Shown: one piece after another, positions 18,503 through 25,539 of the stretch
How the letters are laid out: the number at the start of each line of letters is the position of its first letter
How positions within the stretch are numbered: position 1 is the first letter of the stretch
Assembly: GCF_900112305.1 (NCBI RefSeq)
Contig: NZ_FOKT01000007.1
Span: 135,398 to 199,397 of the forward strand
Direction of reading: 5' to 3'
Length of the DNA: 64,000 bases
Source of the DNA: Microbulbifer thermotolerans
Lineage (GTDB): Bacteria > Pseudomonadota > Gammaproteobacteria > Pseudomonadales > Cellvibrionaceae
Translations under genes and position numbers: made by a program
The notes under the pieces: generated by a model
What the model was told of the DNA's origin: nothing
What the model saw: only the letters and a program-made list of their open reading frames with translations
The model's database searches: none

Positions 18503-19246
18503 TCAGAATCGGTAGCCGACACTCAGGTTGAAGACCCATGGATCATAGTCGAAGCGAGCGTAGAGGCGGTCGTAGCCCAGTTCCGTGGGGAAGGTAACTC
18601 TGGCATCCGTATCCGAGTGAAAATGCTGCACCGATGCGTTGACGAGTAGGGGGAAACCCCAGTCGAAACTGAAATCCACTCCCGCCTGCGCCGCCCAGTC
18701 CCAGGAGTGGCCGAGATTGAAATCTCCCCTGCCGGTGGCCAGTCCGGAATCGATCAGAAATTGATTAAACGCGCCACTGAGGCTCACGTCGTGGAAATCC
18801 GTGTAATTGATGCCCACCCCGATATAGGGGCGGCCCAGGCAGGTGCCGTCGAGAATATACCAGTTGACGAAGGCGAGGCTGGAAGACGCTTTGAAGTCTC
18901 CCAGCGCGATTACCTCGCGGCCCGGAATGCCGGTGAAATAATCCAGGTCCGCATCGTAATCGGCGCCGCCAATATGCATCAACTCGATTCCCCAATAAGG
19001 CATTGGCCGCCAAACGGCGGAAAGCTGCCAAGTTCTGGAAGAATCGATTTCCCAGGTAGTGTTATAGAGATCCCAGTGCTGTAATACCCGAAACTTCAGT
19101 GATGTGGAGCCGTCATCCGGGTGGATATAACTGCCGCCCAGACGGACGATAAAATCTCCCCAATCCATTTCCCGCCAGTCGGGCTGTGCGATAGCAAGCG
19201 ACGGTAAAAAAACGCCAGCAGCGGCCAGAAATCGAAACCACTTCAT
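18503..19246 (-). CDS. OmpW family outer membrane protein
   Basis: A 247-residue small beta-barrel with a signal peptide (AAGVFLPSLAIAQ). The ATG at 19246 was preferred over one six bases upstream because it sits at better distance from GGAGGG. OmpW proteins form eight-stranded barrels with a hydrophobic channel. The family features here are FIVRLGGSYIHPDD at the mature N-terminus, RPYIGVGINYTDF in the middle and the terminal VFNLSVGYRF. The ligand is not known. The gene precedes the RTX-like barrel gene by about 100 bp on the same strand. Confidence 0.85.
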   Translation of the reverse strand: MKWFRFLAAAGVFLPSLAIAQPDWREMDWGDFIVRLGGSYIHPDDGSTSLKFRVLQHWDLYNTTWEIDSSRTWQLSAVWRPMPYWGIELMHIGGADYDADLDYFTGIPGREVIALGDFKASSSLAFVNWYILDGTCLGRPYIGVGINYTDFHDVSLSGAFNQFLIDSGLATGRGDFNLGHSWDWAAQAGVDFSFDWGFPLLVNASVQHFHSDTDARVTFPTELGYDRLYARFDYDPWVFNLSVGYRF

Positions 19247-19499
19247 GAACATCTCCCTCCAAAATCCTTGTGTTGGGCAGCAAATTATCCGTTTACTAGT
19301 TAGCGTACCGCCGTGTCTGTGCGGTTACTCGGTGCGTGTTGAGTAACACTTAAAAGTAGCAGGCGGTTGCGGAGGTGGAGGAGAAATCTGAAAACGCGTG
19401 CTCAGATTTTGTGTCTATTGTGACTGCTCGCCTTCTTCCGGCTACCTTGGAATTTTTCCCGCGTTGCTTGTTCACCTCGGCGCCAATTAACCGGAATTG

Positions 19500-19886
19500 T
19501 TATGGCGCCTTCTCATCCGTCCAGTAGCCAACCGCCGTCGGTTCCGGAAAATAGCGTGCCAGAGTGCGCTGTGCCGCCGCGTCGCCGTTACCCACGAGGA
19601 TGAAAATAAAGTGCCCGTGGATGGGAAATGCCACTTTCCTGGACGGCACCGCGTAGAGACTGGCTCCCACGCCGGCAGCCCGCCCCAACGCTTTGCGCCG
19701 GCATGCGAAGCGGTTGCCGCGCTGGGTTTCGTTCCATTGCAGATCGGTTTTGTTGGTGATGGGTATGTTCCACTTCGTATTTATCGGCCGTATTTTTGTA
19801 TAAATACCGTAGCTGGAGGAGGGGGCGATAAAGGGTAAATTAATTTGAATAATCCAAATGATCTTGGCCGAGTTAGAGGCAGGCAA
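19500..19886 (-). CDS. Hypothetical protein, possible gene fragment
   Basis: An open frame of 128 codons. The C-terminal 80 residues have GC-rich codon use like neighbouring genes and a protein-like sequence (HGHFIFILVGNGDAAAQRTLARYFPEP). The N-terminal 45 residues are AT-rich and less convincing, and no Shine-Dalgarno sequence precedes the ATG. It may be the 3' part of a truncated gene near the left boundary of the ssrA element. I do not recognise the family. Confidence 0.35.
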   Translation of the reverse strand: MPASNSAKIIWIIQINLPFIAPSSSYGIYTKIRPINTKWNIPITNKTDLQWNETQRGNRFACRRKALGRAAGVGASLYAVPSRKVAFPIHGHFIFILVGNGDAAAQRTLARYFPEPTAVGYWTDEKAP

Positions 19887-20249
19887 TCAAAAAATGAATG
19901 AAAAAACGTAAAAAAGCAGATCTGAAGCGGGGTATGCAACGCAATAAAAGCGAAACAAAACAAAAAGCAAGACGGATAGAGGAAGGTATCAGAAAAATAA
20001 GCAAAAGGTCATAACGGTTTGTAAACGATCTGTTTTGCTGGCCAGGGGAAAGGTCAGAGATAGTCCGGTGATGAATAGCGCTCGAAGAGGCGATAGGGGG
20101 TAATCTGGCGAGGTTAAGGCGGCGGGGCTACGTGTGTGGAGCTTTTAGGGCGGGATGGGTATGACAAGTTCCCGAAAAGAGAATGTCAGAGACGCTCGTC
20201 GCAAAGCGCTCTAGATCCTGTGCGAGCCTGTAAATATACGCCGCCCGAA
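19887..20249. other. Gene-poor stretch left of the ssrA element
   Basis: About 360 bp, AT-rich at 19840-20000, with no open frame I would call a gene and no RNA I recognise. It would have been the native sequence downstream of ssrA before the element inserted. Confidence 0.4.
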
Positions 20250-20285
20250 AAATGAAAAACCCCAACCGAAACCGGCTGGGGCTTA
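20250..20285 (-). terminator. Displaced native ssrA terminator
   Basis: On the minus strand the stem CCCCAGCCG-GTTT-CGGTTGGGG is followed by TTTTTCATTTTT. It begins within 10 bases of the CCA-end repeat at 20291-20314, where the ssrA gene would end if the element were absent. Inferred to be the original tmRNA terminator, now 4.9 kb away. Confidence 0.75.
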
Positions 20286-20290
20286 AGTTT

Positions 20291-20314
20291 TTGGTGGAGA
20301 TGGCGGGAGTCGAA
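20291..20314. repeat. Left attachment-site direct repeat (attL/attR pair)
   Basis: A 24-bp exact copy of the last bases of ssrA (TGGTGGAGATGGCGGGAGTC plus flanks), matching 25185-25208 at the intact tmRNA gene. The repeats bound the integrated element and mark the crossover region in the T-arm/acceptor stem of tmRNA. Confidence 0.92.
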
Positions 20315-20367
20315 AAGTTTTTGTAACCCACTGATTTATAAGGGATTGTTTTTCTGTGTTTTCTCTT

Positions 20368-20388
20368 AACCCGTCAAAAAACCCGTCC
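20368..20388. promoter_or_regulatory. Left integrase arm-type sites
   Basis: AACCCGTCA and ACCCGTCCA lie 12 bp apart, 55 bp inside the left repeat. The same heptamer CCCGTCC/GGACGGG recurs seven times near the right end. Their presence at both ends of the element fits arm-binding sites of a tyrosine integrase. Confidence 0.65.
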
Positions 20389-20496
20389 AGTTGAGCAAGG
20401 TTACCCATGGCGGGCCGGTTATTGGTGGGTCGCTTGCGGCAGCTCCAGCGGTCACCGCAGTGTCCGGTTTTGTATGGTCTCCAGGTGCACCCGTGC

Positions 20497-20756
20497 GCAT
20501 GCTGGCCAGAAGTGGTGCATGAGGTGCACCATGTGGTGCATGAGGTGCAAGGGATGGGGTACGCCCGTGCGCATACTGGCCAGAAAGCCGCTTCCAGGTG
20601 GTGCCCGTGGGTATTCGGAATCCCGAATAGGGTGTTTAGAAAATTCGCTTACCCCTAGTGAGAATATTAAAGGGGGTATTTAGAAAATGCGGAAGAGAGT
20701 AATACATATAAGAGTAATACAGTAAGAGTAATACAGGAGGGCGAAAACTCGCCCTC
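20497..20756. repeat. Mixed short repeats in the element's left arm
   Basis: CCCGTGCGCAT-CTGGCCAGAA occurs twice (from about 20497 and 20571). GTGGTGCATGAGGTGCA occurs twice in tandem near 20513-20550. AGAGTAATAC occurs three times at 20696, 20711 and 20725 (spacing 15 and 14). A hairpin GAGGGCGA-AAAC-TCGCCCTC closes the block at 20737-20756. No gene fits; protein binding or replication control is inferred. Confidence 0.6.
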
Positions 20757-20867
20757 GCCGGAGCCGCGCACATCCTGCCTCTCTAGCCGCTCCTGAGTTG
20801 GCCGATTTATCCAGTGATAGCCGGGCTGGATGCTCTAACAGCTACACGATAACCCCGGCACCAGATG

Positions 20868-20950
20868 CCGGGGAGGGCGGTCACTCTGACCGGGGAGGGC
20901 GGTCACTCTGACCGGGGAGGGCGGTCACTCTGACCGGGGAGGGCGGTCAC
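20868..20950. repeat. 22-bp tandem repeat array, 3.8 copies
   Basis: CCGGGGAGGGCGGTCACTCTGA repeats exactly at 20868, 20890 and 20912, with a 17-bp partial copy at 20934. Each junction contains the small palindrome GGTCA-CTC-TGACC. The 22-bp period is about two helical turns, which would place all copies on one face of the DNA. Confidence 0.9.
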
Positions 20951-21401
20951 AGTGTCCCCCTAACCGTAATAGAACCGTAAAAGAACCATCAATGAACCGT
21001 AAGAGTGATAACGCGCGCGAATCGCGCCAAAGTGCAGCCCGTGATGTGGTTGCTCGCCTCCAGCAGGGCGCGCCGTTTTTTAGGGCTAAACAATCCGGCG
21101 GGGCGGCTGTGGTACATGAATACCCCTGAGAGGCTCTGTAAGCCATTCTGAGCGCGTTTATCACCTTGGGGTATCCATCCTACTACTCGGGCTAAAAATG
21201 GCCTTGTGGTGCTTCTCAAGGGCTTTCTCTGGTTGGTCATGGTGGGCTGGGGGTGGCTGAATCGTTTTTTCTGGTTGGGTGGCCTTCAGTTGGGGCACCA
21301 CTTTGGCGTGCTGAATTGCCTTTCAGCGGTCGCTTGCATTGCCGCCCTGGGGGGTAAGGGGGGGATTAGATAGTTCTTTGGATAGTTCTTTGGATAGTTT
21401 G

Positions 21402-21525
21402 GGTGACACTGTGTCACCACCTTGGTGACTCTCTGTCACCACCTGTTGACACTGTGTCACCACATGGTGACTCTCTGTCACCACCCGCGGACACTGTGAC
21501 ACCCCTGGGGTGTTCCTGTGTCACC
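21402..21525. repeat. Array of six 17-bp palindromes
   Basis: The palindrome GGTGACACTGTGTCACC (perfect at 21402) recurs with one to a few changes at 21424, 21445 and 21466, and more degenerate copies follow at 21489 and 21509. Centre-to-centre spacing is 21-23 bp. This is the pattern of a multi-site operator, iteron or centromere array bound by a dimeric protein. Confidence 0.88.
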
Positions 21526-21860
21526 CCTGGGGTGCCTGCTCCGAATCGCCCTGTAAGCCATTCTGAGCACGTTTTCATGGTTGGCTATGGGGATGGGTAG
21601 CCTTTGGGCTATTCGGCCTTGTATGGCCTTCTAGGGGGCTTTTCTGGCTGTGCTTCACCAGTGACAACCAACAACCATTGGCAACACCGCTCACAAGTAG
21701 CGGTTGAGTGCGCAGCTGCGGACCCGTGGGGCGAACATCCAGACAGGACCCGCGCGGGCCGCAATTGGCGGCTTGGGGTAATCAATGGGCGCAAAATTCG
21801 ACGCGCGCTCAAATCCAAATATATTTTTTAGATTCGTTTTAGATTCCTTTTAGATTCGTG

Positions 21861-21939
21861 GTCCGTTTTTGGTACTACCCCAGTACCGTTTTTGGTACTG
21901 GTTTTGTCCGTTTTTGGGTCTGGTCCGTTTTTGGTACTG
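21861..21939. repeat. Iteron-like direct repeats
   Basis: The unit GTCCGTTTTTGGTACTG appears four times with small changes, starting at 21861, 21884, 21906 and 21923. It is directly preceded by an AT-rich stretch with three copies of TTTTAGATTC (21825-21860). An AT-rich tract beside iterons is the usual look of a replication origin, but no Rep protein is recognised. Confidence 0.75.
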
Positions 21940-22158
21940 GTCAACTCGCCGCGCGCTCAATGCACCCCTAAGTAATCGGCTAACCACTGGTCATTGGTTT
22001 GTTCTTGAGGGGGTACAGGGGTAACCGTATAACCGTGTGCCCTTGTTACCTTATAACCGTGGTTATTTTGTCCCGTACTTAAAAACGGCTCTAGGCCGCA
22101 TGGTTGCTTGGTTTGCGGCAATTCCTTGTCTGGAACTCTTGTCTGGAAATTGTTTGGC

Positions 22159-22190
22159 AGTTGTCCGGGAGTTGTCCGGCAGTTGTCCGG
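22159..22190. repeat. Three 11-bp tandem repeats
   Basis: AGTTGTCCGG recurs at 22159, 22170 and 22181, a strict 11-bp period (one helical turn). A related TCCGTTTTTGG core occurs in the iteron block 250 bp to the left. A longer open frame crosses this block on the minus strand, but its sequence here is only the translated repeat. Confidence 0.7.
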
Positions 22191-22366
22191 TGGTTTCACC
22201 CCCAGCAGGCGGGGCGGTCCGGTGGGCTGGTTGCTACTGCCCGAATCGCGCACCGCGCGCCAATGTGGCCGGTTAATTGGTTTGCAATTCATGCGAATTT
22301 GCACCACGCAGTAAATGTTTACTGAAAAATGCCCTACGGGCACTTGGTATATATGTATATAGGTGT

Positions 22367-22488
22367 CCGTGTGGCGGCCTAGGGAAAATGCGAAAAACGC
22401 AAATATAGGGCCGTGTGGCGGCCTAGGCGAAAGAAAAAATTCGCTCTATTGGGCCGTGTGGCGGCCTAGCTTAGGCCGTGTGGCGGCC
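22367..22488. repeat. Four palindromic GGCCGTGTGGCGGCC repeats
   Basis: CCGTGTGGCGGCCTAG occurs at 22367, 22411 and 22454, and a fourth copy CCGTGTGGCGGCC at 22476. Most copies include the palindromic arms GGCCG and CGGCC around TGTGG. Small hairpins (GCGAAAAACGC; GCGAA...TTCGC) lie between the copies. The last copy overlaps the 3' end of the minus-strand gene at 22446. Confidence 0.85.
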
Positions 22489-22904
22489 ATCAGAAAATCG
22501 AAATTGCCCTTTGGCTCCCTCCAGGTGTTTGGGGCGGTGACAGTGGCTGATACCTCCAGCTTGCCCCCGCATTCGTCAATGGGCCGCCAGCTGAGCGCGT
22601 ACAGGCTGGGGACGTTGGGCCTTCGCCCCTGTCGGGTCAAAATCAGGAACCCAGTTTCCAGCAGTTCCCGGAGTGCCTTTTGCAATTGGTCATTGCTGGT
22701 CCAGCCGTGGGCGCGCATTGTTGAGAATGAAGCGCACAAGTCGCCGTTGTTGCGTCCGTTGTACTGTGCCACTAGGGGGAACAATAGCGCCTTCGCCCTT
22801 GGTGTGAGCGCGGCAAAGTGGGGGTGGTTTACCATGTGATGCGGAAAGGCGGCGAACTGGCCGTCGCCTCGGCTCCGTTTGCCCTGCTTGTATCCCTTTG
22901 CCAT
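22446..22904 (-). CDS. Winged-helix-like protein of the ssrA element
   Basis: A 152-residue basic protein of no family I can name. The middle (LTPRAKALLFPLVAQYNGRNNGDLCASFSTMRAHGWTSNDQLQKALRELLETGFL) reads like a winged helix: a scaffold helix, a recognition pair, then a tip at LTRQGRRPNVPSLYAL. Similar arrangements occur in plasmid and phage replication-initiation or helix-turn-helix proteins. Its start overlaps the previous stop (TAATG), so it is translated together with it. The repeats at 22367-22488 lie at its end, and the iteron-like blocks downstream are candidate binding sites. Confidence 0.65.
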   Translation of the reverse strand: MAKGYKQGKRSRGDGQFAAFPHHMVNHPHFAALTPRAKALLFPLVAQYNGRNNGDLCASFSTMRAHGWTSNDQLQKALRELLETGFLILTRQGRRPNVPSLYALSWRPIDECGGKLEVSATVTAPNTWREPKGNFDFLMAATRPKLGRHTAQ

Positions 22905-23266
22905 TACCCCCCCAGTTTGCGCACTGATTGAAATAGCGGCGGTTCTGCTATAGCGCGCTTAAGGCGTTGCTTCTCGCTTGCGGGTATCCAGTAAACGCCA
23001 TGCCAGCCTATAAGGCCGTCCCTGTCGATGTGCTTAATCCGTTTGCACAGAATATTGATTCCGCGTTGTCGCAATTGCCTTATGAGTTCGGGGCTGTTGC
23101 TGGCTCCGGCTATCCTGTCCAGCTCCTCGCGGCTGTGGGGGCGCTTTAATAGGGCAGATAGCGCCCGCCATTGACGGGGGCTAAGGTGAAGCTGTTCAAA
23201 GGTGTTATAATTGGCTGCTCCTCCCTTTTCGGAGCCGCCTTTCGGGGCGGTTCTGATTCCCTCCAT
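22904..23266 (-). CDS. Small DNA-binding-like protein of the ssrA element
   Basis: A 120-residue protein counted from the ATG at 23266, chosen because GGGGAGG stands 5 bases before it; the open frame extends further upstream but would overlap the AlpA-like gene. The core LSPRQWRALSALLKRPHSREELDRIAGASNSPELIRQLRQRGINILCKRI matches the look of a helix-turn-helix used in phage-related modules, in which LLKRPHSREELDRIAG is the helix pair. GLIGWHGVYWI is a beta-hairpin wing. It starts 3 bp after the AlpA-like stop, and the next gene starts inside its stop codon, so three genes form one operon. Confidence 0.65.
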   Translation of the reverse strand: MEGIRTAPKGGSEKGGAANYNTFEQLHLSPRQWRALSALLKRPHSREELDRIAGASNSPELIRQLRQRGINILCKRIKHIDRDGLIGWHGVYWIPASEKQRLKRAIAEPPLFQSVRKLGG

Positions 23267-23268
23267 GC

Positions 23269-23499
23269 TTACACCTCCCCGCCTTGTGCTTGGTCCATCA
23301 ATTCCCGTTTCAGTTCCAGCAGGTAGGAGCCTTCCCACACGGTAATTTTCGAGCCTAGTTTTGTCCCGCGTTTTACTTTGCCGATTTTGGACCAATGCCA
23401 CCAGGTGGATAGGCCAATGGAATAAAAACGGGCGCATTCTTTGGCGCGGTAAAGTGCGGAAGGGTTGATGGTTGGGAGGTGGGAAGCGGTTTCTTGCAT
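23269..23499 (-). CDS. AlpA-like MerR-type helix-turn-helix protein
   Basis: A 76-residue protein resembling AlpA/excisionase-type regulators: RAKECARFYSIGLSTWWHW is the helix-turn-helix and GKVKRGTKLGSKITVWEGSYLLEL the short wing. In P4-like and other satellite elements AlpA activates the integrase gene or acts as an excisionase. It is the first gene of the three-gene operon and is transcribed in the same direction as the integrase gene, 250 bp downstream of the integrase stop. GAGGAA precedes the start at a slightly long distance. Confidence 0.75.
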   Translation of the reverse strand: MQETASHLPTINPSALYRAKECARFYSIGLSTWWHWSKIGKVKRGTKLGSKITVWEGSYLLELKRELMDQAQGGEV

Positions 23500-23749
23500 A
23501 TGCTAGATTTCCTCGCGTGAATAGAGATTTAAATTATGAAGGTTGTGCAAGGAATTAGAAATAAGAAAATGCGTTTAAACAGTAAAAAAAAGGCTTTTTT
23601 AAGCTATGGCTAAGATAGTTAGTCTATGAGACTAAGCTATTTGTTAAGGCGGCTAAACTTTTGGCTAACTTTTTATGGCGACAACGGGAATTTTTAAATA
23701 TTCGCCCCTTAATTTTTTCCCGTTGCCGTTAATTGATTGCGTCGTTTTT
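23500..23749. promoter_or_regulatory. AlpA-operon promoter region with dyads
   Basis: A 250-bp AT-rich gap. Near 23615-23640 the arms TTAGTCT and AGACTAA flank ATG and extend imperfectly to ATAG/CTAT, a candidate operator 120 bp before the AlpA-like gene. A second dyad, GACAACGGGAA (23680-23690) and TTCCCGTTGCC (23717-23727), lies just after the integrase stop and may terminate integrase transcription. Confidence 0.45.
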
Positions 23750-24979
23750 TTAATTGGTACCGAATTTCACAGTAACCACATTTTCCGCTTTTGCCTGCTC
23801 GCGCAGGGCGTCCAGATAATCCGCCCATCTTTGCATCATGGTTGTGCGCTGGGGTAAGTGCTTGGTGCGGTTGTAGGCGCGGCCTAGGGGGTCTTTCACG
23901 GTGTGCGCCAGTTGGTGCTCGATGTAATCCACTCGCTCATGGAGCACTTCATCCAGAAGGGTGCGGGCCATAGCGCGGAAGCCGTGGCCGGTCATTTCTT
24001 CGTTGGTGTAACCCATATTGCGCAGGGCTACCCTGATAGCGTTTTCAGACATGCAGCGGCTGGCCCCTCTCTCGGATGGGAAAACATAGCGGAAGCGTCC
24101 GGTCAGCGGCTCCAGGTCGCGCAGAATGGCCACCGCTTGGCGGGCTAAGGGGATAATGTGGGGTTCCCCCATTTTCATTTTTTCGGCGGGTATCTCTATT
24201 CTCTGTTCCTCCCAGTTGATTTCTTCCCACTCCAGGGCGCGCAGCTCGCCGGGGCGGCAAAACAGCAGCGGGGCCAGCTTCAGGGCCGCGCGCACTGTGG
24301 GGGTGCCTTGGTAGTTGTCGATGTTCACTAGCAGCTTGCCCACGTCTGCGGGGTTGGTAATCGCGGCAAGGTGTTTTTTCTTGGTGGGGGTGAGTGCGCC
24401 GTTTAGGTCAGCGGTTGGGTCGCGGTCGGCTTTGCCGGTCGCCACTGCGAAGCGGAACACTTGGCTGGCAATCCGCTTTACTCTGTGGGCGGTTTCCAGT
24501 GCGCCCCTGCTTTCGATTCGGCGCAGACAGCGGAGCACCTCGGGGGCGGTAATGTCGGCAATTGGGCGGTCACCTAGGTAGGGCAGCAGGTCTTTATCCA
24601 GTGCGCGGCGGGCGCGGTCTTTGGATGAGTCGGACAGGTGCGCCATTTTGGCCGCGAACCACTCTTCACTGACAGCGGCAAAGCTGTTTTTGTTGGCTTC
24701 CATCGCGGATTGCTTGCGGGCGCGCTTCACGTCGCGGGGGTCTATGCCTTCGGCCACATACTGGCGCGCTTCATCGCGCAGCTCCCGCGCCCTCTTCAGG
24801 CTCACATCTGGGTAAACACCCAAGGCCATTTCTGGCCGCTTGCCGTGGAGGCGGAAGCGGAACACCCAGCGCTTTGTACCGGTCGGGGTTACTTCGATTG
24901 CCAGGCCCTTTTCGTCGGCCTCGGTGTACTTTTTGGCGCGGGGCTTGAGCGCTCTTACTTTGGTGTCTGATAGCGGCAT
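23750..24979 (-). CDS. Tyrosine-type site-specific integrase
   Basis: A 409-residue integrase of the P4/CP4-57 type that recombines the element's att site with the 3' end of ssrA. The ATG at 24979 was chosen because AGGAGG lies 8 bases before it; the longer open frame only translates the tmRNA gene and arm sites. The N-terminal MPLSDTKVRALKPRAKKYTEADEKGLAIEV is the DUF4102 arm-binding domain. The catalytic domain has Arg in LLFCRPGELRALEW, the box HGFRAMARTLL and the nucleophile Tyr in LGRAYNRT. The length is typical. Three GGACGGG sites stand immediately upstream, so self-control by arm binding is likely. Confidence 0.95.
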   Translation of the reverse strand: MPLSDTKVRALKPRAKKYTEADEKGLAIEVTPTGTKRWVFRFRLHGKRPEMALGVYPDVSLKRARELRDEARQYVAEGIDPRDVKRARKQSAMEANKNSFAAVSEEWFAAKMAHLSDSSKDRARRALDKDLLPYLGDRPIADITAPEVLRCLRRIESRGALETAHRVKRIASQVFRFAVATGKADRDPTADLNGALTPTKKKHLAAITNPADVGKLLVNIDNYQGTPTVRAALKLAPLLFCRPGELRALEWEEINWEEQRIEIPAEKMKMGEPHIIPLARQAVAILRDLEPLTGRFRYVFPSERGASRCMSENAIRVALRNMGYTNEEMTGHGFRAMARTLLDEVLHERVDYIEHQLAHTVKDPLGRAYNRTKHLPQRTTMMQRWADYLDALREQAKAENVVTVKFGTN

Positions 24980-25003
24980 GGCTCGCCCTCCTAGCTGTAG
25001 CGT

Positions 25004-25117
25004 GGACGGGGTGGACGGGGTGGACGGGTTGGCCGGTATCGTAGGGGCTAACCCGTCCAATAACCCGTCCATTTGGGGGTGGTCTTGGACGGGTTTTGCT
25101 AGATTAACCGGGACGGG
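25004..25117. promoter_or_regulatory. Right integrase arm-type sites
   Basis: GGACGGG occurs at 25004, 25013, 25022, 25087 and 25111, and its complement CCCGTCC at 25052 and 25064. The first three are tandem with a 9-bp period, 25 bp before the integrase start. The same heptamer flanks the left end, as expected for arm sites of the integrase. Confidence 0.7.
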
Positions 25118-25121
25118 CCAG

Positions 25122-25161
25122 ATAAGCAAAAGCCCCGAAAACTCTAGGCTTCCGGGGCTTT
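25122..25161 (-). terminator. Element-borne replacement ssrA terminator
   Basis: On the minus strand the arms AGCCCCGG and TTCGGGGCT form a hairpin followed by TTTTGCTT, about 25 bases after the tmRNA CCA end. It lies inside the element, so the element appears to supply a terminator to the target gene in place of the one it displaced. Confidence 0.7.
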
Positions 25162-25184
25162 CGTGGTTTGTTTGGGATTGGGTA

Positions 25185-25208
25185 TTGGTGGAGATGGCGG
25201 GAGTCGAA
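25185..25208. repeat. Right attachment-site direct repeat
   Basis: A 24-bp exact match to 20291-20314. This copy is part of the functional tmRNA gene, whose CCA end is at 25186. The sequences diverge at the bases immediately outside both repeats. Confidence 0.92.
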
Positions 25209-25539
25209 CCCGCGTCCGTCAGCACTCCGCCAGAGGCTCTACATGCTTAGTTCCGTCTATTGATTTAACTCACAACAGCCCGGCGGGCAGGACGTTATGA
25301 GCGAGTCTGTAAAGATTTAGCCGATCCATCCCAGACAAACTTCACGGCGATCCAGTTCTATCTGACAGTCAGCAGCGCGGTACTGGAACCTTGCTGAAGA
25401 CTGCTGGCGGGCTTAAGCCGCCAGAGCGTAGTTGTCGTCGTTGGCAACTATTAAATTGCAGCTTTGGATTTACGTGATTGGCTGCCATCACGGCATGCAC
25501 CCATGGTTTCGTTACCGGCGTCGAATCCAAGTCATCCCC
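25186..25539 (-). ncRNA. ssrA: tmRNA (transfer-messenger RNA)
   Basis: A 354-nt tmRNA that rescues stalled ribosomes with SmpB. The minus strand starts GGGGATGACTTGGATTCGAC and ends CGCGGGTTCGACTCCCGCC-ATCTCCACCA, the conserved tRNA-like halves with encoded CCA. The tag frame at 25413-25445 reads ANDDNYALAA and stops with TAA; the resume codon is GCC. The length and tag match gammaproteobacterial one-piece tmRNA. smpB lies 1.6 kb upstream on the same strand. The 3' end is the integration target of the element to the left, which rebuilds the gene exactly. Confidence 0.97.

Larger units (their letters stand above)
20315..25184. mobile_element. Integrated satellite-like element in ssrA
   Basis: A 4.9-kb element between 24-bp direct repeats of the ssrA 3' end. 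It contains a tyrosine integrase next to ssrA, an AlpA-like protein, two small DNA-binding-like proteins, integrase arm-type repeats (CCCGTCC) at both ends, its own replacement ssrA terminator and about 2.1 kb of repeat-dense non-coding DNA. No capsid, conjugation, helicase, relaxase, toxin or resistance gene is visible, so it is either a minimal phage/plasmid satellite, a decayed element, or one that relies on a helper. The 20315-22445 arm has no open frame I can support; candidates at 20989-21240 and 21957-22343 on the minus strand are low complexity or lack a ribosome site. Confidence 0.9.

Noticed and set aside
20989-21240. 83-codon minus-strand frame in the element
   Set aside because: The sequence is protein-like in part, but there is no Shine-Dalgarno sequence and no recognisable domain; not firm enough to list as a gene.
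21402-21525. CRISPR array in the element
   Set aside because: Units are short palindromes with 4-5 bp gaps and no unique spacers; no cas genes are present.
21957-22343. 128-codon minus-strand frame in the element's left arm
   Set aside because: Most of its sequence is the translation of short DNA repeats (NCRTTPGQLPNN, GYKVTRAHGYTV), with no ribosome site or recognisable domain.
24980-25225. N-terminal extension of the integrase frame reading MLTDAGSTPAIST
   Set aside because: It is the translated tmRNA end and arm sites; a strong AGGAGG precedes the ATG at 24979.
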